From positions 1 through 26,067 of the forward strand of contig CAADWP010000171.1 of the NCBI GenBank assembly GCA_900752785.1: DNA of 26,067 bases, written 5' to 3'. Of this stretch, positions 23,874 to 26,067 are shown piece by piece. A program made the translations under genes and the position numbers. The stretch is from an uncultured Ruminococcus sp. (GTDB taxonomy: Bacteria > Bacillota > Clostridia > Oscillospirales > Ruminococcaceae). Below the pieces are notes generated by a model. It saw only the letters and a list, made by a program, of their open reading frames with translations. It was not told the DNA's origin and did not search any database. Position 1 is the first letter of the stretch. Each line of letters begins with the position of its first letter.

Positions 23874-24857
23874 TTGGACTTTACAGCTAACAGCGGCATT
23901 TGGGGTACGATGTTCGGAGTACCCTGTGTTGTTGCCGATAATTTTCTAAAGCTTGCTACAGGTGATCAGCTTAAAGTACTTATATACTGCCTGCGATGTT
24001 CGGGGAAAAGCTGCTCAGCCGAGGAAATTTCCCTAAACACAGGCGTTCCTGTTTCAGCTGTTGCCGACTGTATTTTATTCTGGCAGCAAGCGAACGTTCT
24101 TGCTCTAAACAACATTTCGGCTATTGAAAATCCTATAATGAAGCAGCAACCAATTACGGAGCAAAATATTGATTCCGCTGATAATACTTCCGAAAATAAG
24201 ACTCCGATCCGTCAAAGGCAAAAGCAAAATTTCAATCCTTCGGAAATTTCATGTATGCTTCAGGATTCCACAGATATTTCCGAACTTTTCAAGGTCGCTG
24301 AAACTGCTCTTGGTCCGCTGAATCACACTCAACAAAATTCCCTTATATGGATGTTCGATTATCTTGGACTGAAAAAAGAAGTAATTATCACATTACTTTT
24401 CTACTGCGTTAAAATTGAAAAAACAAATTCCTCTTATATTGAAAAGATTGCTTGTAATTGGGCTGAAAACGATATCAACACATTATCTGCCGCTGAAGAT
24501 GAAGTACAAAGACTTACTGTGACGAGAGATTACACAGGGCAGATAATGAAAGCGTTTGAAATGAATCGTCGTCCAACGACGAAGCAATCGGAATTTATAG
24601 CTCAATGGAAAGAGATCGGATTCAGTATTGAGCTTATCCATTATGCCTATGAAAAAACAATTGAGCAGATCAATAAGCTCTCTTTTGATTACATAAATAA
24701 AATTCTTTTAAAATGGCGGGAAAATGGCTACACTACCGTAAAAAATGTCCGTGACGCTGAAAACAGCTATAAGAAATCAAAGCAAACTTCTGTAAGATCA
24801 AGCGAATCAACTTCTTCCGATGTGGATAAATATAAGGTGGTTATTAATAAGTTTTAA
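23874..24857 (+). CDS. DnaD/DnaB-like primosomal protein with two DnaD domains
   Basis: 327-residue protein probably helping load the replicative helicase at origin or restart sites. The N-terminal part (about 1-85) resembles the DnaD winged-helix domain. Two DnaD-type helical domains follow a Gln-rich linker: about 115-213 (LGPLNHTQQNSLIWMFDYLGLKKEVI) and 217-300 (MKAFEMNRRPTTKQSEFIAQW), the latter ending in the DYINKILLKWRENGYTT motif with the usual YxxxILxxW. The start is TTG at 23874, backed by SD GGAGG nine bases before and by an N-terminus typical of the family. It precedes the DnaI-like gene, its likely partner. Confidence 0.85.
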   Translation: MDFTANSGIWGTMFGVPCVVADNFLKLATGDQLKVLIYCLRCSGKSCSAEEISLNTGVPVSAVADCILFWQQANVLALNNISAIENPIMKQQPITEQNIDSADNTSENKTPIRQRQKQNFNPSEISCMLQDSTDISELFKVAETALGPLNHTQQNSLIWMFDYLGLKKEVIITLLFYCVKIEKTNSSYIEKIACNWAENDINTLSAAEDEVQRLTVTRDYTGQIMKAFEMNRRPTTKQSEFIAQWKEIGFSIELIHYAYEKTIEQINKLSFDYINKILLKWRENGYTTVKNVRDAENSYKKSKQTSVRSSESTSSDVDKYKVVINKF

Positions 24858-24876
24858 ATATTGACGGGTGGAATGA

Positions 24877-24969
24877 ATGAGAAAATATATAAAATTAAAT
24901 GCGGTGGGATTAAAATCCCCTGCTAAAACCATGATTAAGCAAGCTTATCAAGCTTTGTTACAATTTTAA
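24877..24969 (+). CDS. Possible 30-residue basic peptide ORF in the DnaD-DnaI gap
   Basis: ATG at 24877, five bases after GGGTGG, open for 30 codons to TAA at 24967. The product starts MRKYIKLNAVGLKSPAK and is net positive. A 17-residue alternative frame starts four bases earlier (24873, MNEKIYKIKCGGIKIPC). Support is only an SD-like sequence, so this may be chance. A weak TTGACG/AATATA promoter-like pair (24861-24889) overlaps it. Confidence 0.25.
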   Translation: MRKYIKLNAVGLKSPAKTMIKQAYQALLQF

Positions 24970-25007
24970 TATCATATTTAAAAAAATATATAAGGAGATA
25001 TAACGCT

Positions 25008-25970
25008 ATGGACAGCGCTATTTTCGATAAAGCACAATCAATAATGACTAAACGACGTATGAAAGCCGTCAGTGAAAACGATCAGCGAATCGCTGAAATT
25101 AATAAAAAAATTCCTCAGATAAAGGAAGTCAACGACGCTTTATTTAACACCGGAAAAGAACTGATAAAAATTATTACTGAAAAAAATGCATTAAATAATA
25201 TAAACAACAAAATTGAACAGCTCAGACAATATAATCTCGGGGCGCAGTCAATGTCGAGAAAGCTTCTTAAAGAAAATGGTTATCCGGAAGATTACCTTGA
25301 TATCCACTATAATTGCTCCAAATGCAATGATACAGGATATTATGACGGGCGTTTCTGCGATTGTTTTAAAAGACTGTGCGGAAAACTTTCAGCAGATGAA
25401 TTTAATAAAAGCGCTCAATTGAAATTATCAAGCTTTTCTACATTTTCACTTAGTTATTATAAAGGCGAAGATTACTTTACGATGCAGAAAATTCTTGAAT
25501 TTACCCATCAATATGCTGAGACTTTTACTTCGGAATCCGGCAGCATTTTCATGTTCGGCGAAACAGGTCTCGGAAAAACTCATCTTTCTCTTGCAATCGC
25601 AAATCGTGTTCTCGAAAGGGGGTATAGTGTAATCTATAATTCTTCAATAAACATATTGCGTAATATCGAGCGCGAACATTTCAGCAGAGAGCACTCTTCT
25701 GAAATGATTGATCTTATTATGGATACTGATCTGCTTATCCTTGATGACCTTGGAACAGAATATGAAACTTCTTTTTATATCGCAACTATCTATAATATTA
25801 TAAACAGCCGGCTTAACAGCGGAAAACCAACCATAATCAGTACTAATCTTGACTTTTCCGGTATCAAGCGACGTTACGACGAACGAGTTGTTTCAAGACT
25901 TGTCGCTGCGTATACTTGTCTTGAATTTAAAGGCGATGATGTTCGCTTGCAAATAAGACAAAAAAATTAA
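25008..25970 (+). CDS. Helicase loader, DnaI/DnaC-like AAA+ ATPase
   Basis: 320-residue protein that loads the replicative helicase onto DNA. An N-terminal coiled helical region (1-95) with a zinc-binding cluster, NCSKCNDTG and CDC (CxxC then CxC), precedes a AAA+ domain: Walker A GETGLGKT (about 184-191), Walker B LLILDDLG, sensor-1 STNLDF and an arginine-finger region (RRYDERVVSRLV). These are the features of DnaI/DnaC. SD AAGGAG lies ten bases before the ATG. It is followed at once by a strong terminator. Together with the DnaD-like gene it forms a helicase-loading pair. Confidence 0.93.
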   Translation: MDSAIFDKAQSIMTKRRMKAVSENDQRIAEINKKIPQIKEVNDALFNTGKELIKIITEKNALNNINNKIEQLRQYNLGAQSMSRKLLKENGYPEDYLDIHYNCSKCNDTGYYDGRFCDCFKRLCGKLSADEFNKSAQLKLSSFSTFSLSYYKGEDYFTMQKILEFTHQYAETFTSESGSIFMFGETGLGKTHLSLAIANRVLERGYSVIYNSSINILRNIEREHFSREHSSEMIDLIMDTDLLILDDLGTEYETSFYIATIYNIINSRLNSGKPTIISTNLDFSGIKRRYDERVVSRLVAAYTCLEFKGDDVRLQIRQKN

Positions 25971-25977
25971 TTTTCAT

Positions 25978-26021
25978 AAAAACTGCTGTACACAGAGTAT
26001 TCTCTGTGTACAGCAGTTTTT
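25978..26021 (+). terminator. Strong intrinsic terminator after the helicase-loader gene
   Basis: Perfect 20-bp inverted repeat, arms 25978-25997 and 26002-26021 around a TATT loop. The stem centre is CTGCTGTACACAGAG with A-rich and T-rich outer ends. It starts 8 bases past the stop codon and ends the dnaD-dnaI unit; the A-tract also lets it act in reverse. Confidence 0.93.
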
Positions 26022-26067
26022 AACATTTTAGATTCTTTTTTTTATTAAACCTATAAATTTTTTCTCG

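Noticed and set aside
1..26067. CRISPR arrays, IS elements, tRNA or rRNA genes
   Set aside because: No regular repeat-spacer series, terminal-repeat transposase gene, or cloverleaf/rRNA signature was seen on reading through; a tool search could still find something short.

Overview
The window looks like core chromosome of a low-GC, endospore-forming Clostridia bacterium, probably a Ruminococcaceae/Oscillospiraceae relative. This rests on a sigK gene behind a sigma-E-like promoter, on hprK, whiA, rapZ and a DnaD/DnaI-type helicase-loading pair, and on consensus sigma-A promoters and strong Shine-Dalgarno (SD) sequences. It is gene-dense. I see no rRNA, tRNA, insertion sequence or CRISPR array, and no gene-free gap exceeds 300 bases (the largest is about 283 bases, between rpe and sigK).

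Layout. (1) 3-890 (+): the 3' part of a XerC/XerD-type recombinase, cut by the left edge. (2) 950-6782 (-): a housekeeping cluster read from a promoter near 6830: DUF951 protein, prfA, sua5/tsaC, coaE, an M18 aminopeptidase, and last an MFS drug-efflux-like gene. The MFS gene is preceded by a 12-codon leader ORF and interleaved inverted repeats that look like a ribosome-controlled attenuator. (3) 6952-8309 (+): a small unknown protein and a three-S1-domain RNA-binding protein, ending at a terminator shared with pfkA. (4) 8395-20885 (-): a long tightly packed series: rpe, three Rnf-like membrane genes (D, E, A), a membrane-anchored DUF4015 glycosidase-like protein, hprK, murB, rapZ, whiA, dnaE and pfkA, with a second promoter before pfkA. 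(5) 21169-25970 (+): sigK, a marR-MATE efflux pair, a DnaD-like replication protein and a DnaI/DnaC-like helicase loader, closed by a 20-bp perfect-stem terminator.

The most unusual element is the Rnf-like D-E-A trio at 18035-20232. It keeps the relative order of a canonical rnfCDGEAB operon but has no rnfB, rnfC or rnfG beside it. By my by-eye alignment it has also replaced three of the four cysteines that hold the membrane [2Fe-2S] cluster and the threonine of RnfD that carries FMN. It may be a repurposed, electron-carrier-free Rnf membrane core. Other points worth attention are the MFS leader peptide and interleaved stems, a whiA gene that seems to start at ATT, and a sigma-E-type promoter in front of sigK.

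Functional themes are translation (prfA, sua5, S1 protein), sugar metabolism and its control (pfkA, rpe, hprK), cell wall and division (murB, rapZ, whiA), replication (dnaE, DnaD-like, DnaI-like), sporulation (sigK) and drug efflux with local control (MFS with leader; MarR with MATE).
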